A DNA stretch of 5,416 bases from Planctomycetaceae bacterium (GTDB taxonomy: Bacteria > Planctomycetota > Phycisphaerae > Phycisphaerales > SM1A02). Positions 5,364 to 5,416 of the stretch are shown here, in pieces; position 1 is the stretch's first letter; each line of letters starts with the position of its first letter. A program made the position numbers and the translations under genes. The stretch lies in assembly GCA_947474205.1 (NCBI GenBank), contig CANJIC010000146.1:1-5416 (forward strand), read 5' to 3'. A model generated the notes under the pieces. It searched no databases. It worked only from the letters and a program-made list of their open reading frames with translations, and had not been told where the DNA came from.

Positions 5364-5416
5364 TCCATAGATGTAAACGTAAAAACCAGGTGACCTTGAT
5401 CACGCAATGCAAAAGA
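5364..5416 (-). promoter_or_regulatory. Promoter-like module, copy 2, with symmetric CRP/FNR-type box
   Basis: Second copy of the 53-bp module, reaching the window edge, so the homology may extend further. The box is GTGATCAAGGTCAC (5403-5390 on the minus strand), a GTGA-N6-TCAC dyad typical of CRP-family sites. TATGGA (5369-5364) is at the same distance from the box as in copy 1. Most of the nine differences from copy 1 fall outside the TGATCAAGGTCA core and the TTTTTACGTTT spacer. It would drive the short terminated unit ending at 5167. Confidence 0.5.

Noticed and set aside
5144..5407. Open minus-strand frame of about 87 codons at the right edge
   Set aside because: It runs straight through the perfect terminator at 5167-5201, and its upstream part overlaps the CRP/FNR-box module. 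Kept only as an alternative to the small-RNA reading.

Overview
All four genes in this window lie on the minus strand, so transcription runs from high to low coordinates. In that order they are: a short transcription unit at the right edge that may be a small RNA, ending in a strong intrinsic terminator; a secreted PEP-CTERM-type surface protein of unknown function with its own terminator; a methionine aminopeptidase (map) overlapping a 3-phosphoglycerate dehydrogenase (serA); and the first 488 codons of a secreted prolyl oligopeptidase that runs off the left edge.

The organism is a bacterium. The best hint to its identity is the C-terminal sorting tail of the surface protein: a Pro-Ala-Pro version of PEP, a hydrophobic helix, then Arg-Arg-Arg-Arg-Asn. 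From general knowledge of such tails this suggests a planctomycete of the Phycisphaerae type; Verrucomicrobia or another exosortase-bearing group is possible. This is inference, as the window holds no rRNA or other taxonomic marker. Only the surface-protein gene has a clear Shine-Dalgarno. serA starts with TTG overlapping the map stop. map and the oligopeptidase have no ribosome binding site but carry a TATCAT or TATCTT hexamer 6-7 nt before the ATG, which may mean leaderless transcripts.

Region by region. 1-1464: prolyl oligopeptidase, N-terminal two thirds. 1465-1641: spacer with four perfect or near-perfect 19-bp tandem units (1574-1649) that run into the serA stop codon. 1642-3683: map-serA pair, translationally coupled. 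3684-3858: spacer with an intrinsic terminator (3727-3762) for the surface-protein gene. 3859-4725: surface protein. 4726-5166: about 440 bp without a credible gene but rich in dyad symmetries, including a CRP/FNR-type box at 4915-4928. 5167-5416: terminator, a roughly 57-nt direct repeat, and a second copy of the CRP/FNR-box module.

The most interesting part is the right end. A 53-bp promoter-like module occurs twice, ungapped, 475 bp apart (44 of 53 identical). Each copy holds a CRP/FNR-family operator and a shared TATGGA hexamer at the same distance. One copy precedes the PEP-CTERM gene and the other precedes the short terminated unit of about 190 nt. This suggests, without proving it, that a surface protein and a small RNA or very short gene are under common control of a CRP/FNR regulator. 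The map-serA pair is metabolic housekeeping (N-terminal Met removal and the first step of serine synthesis) and has no evident functional link to its neighbours.
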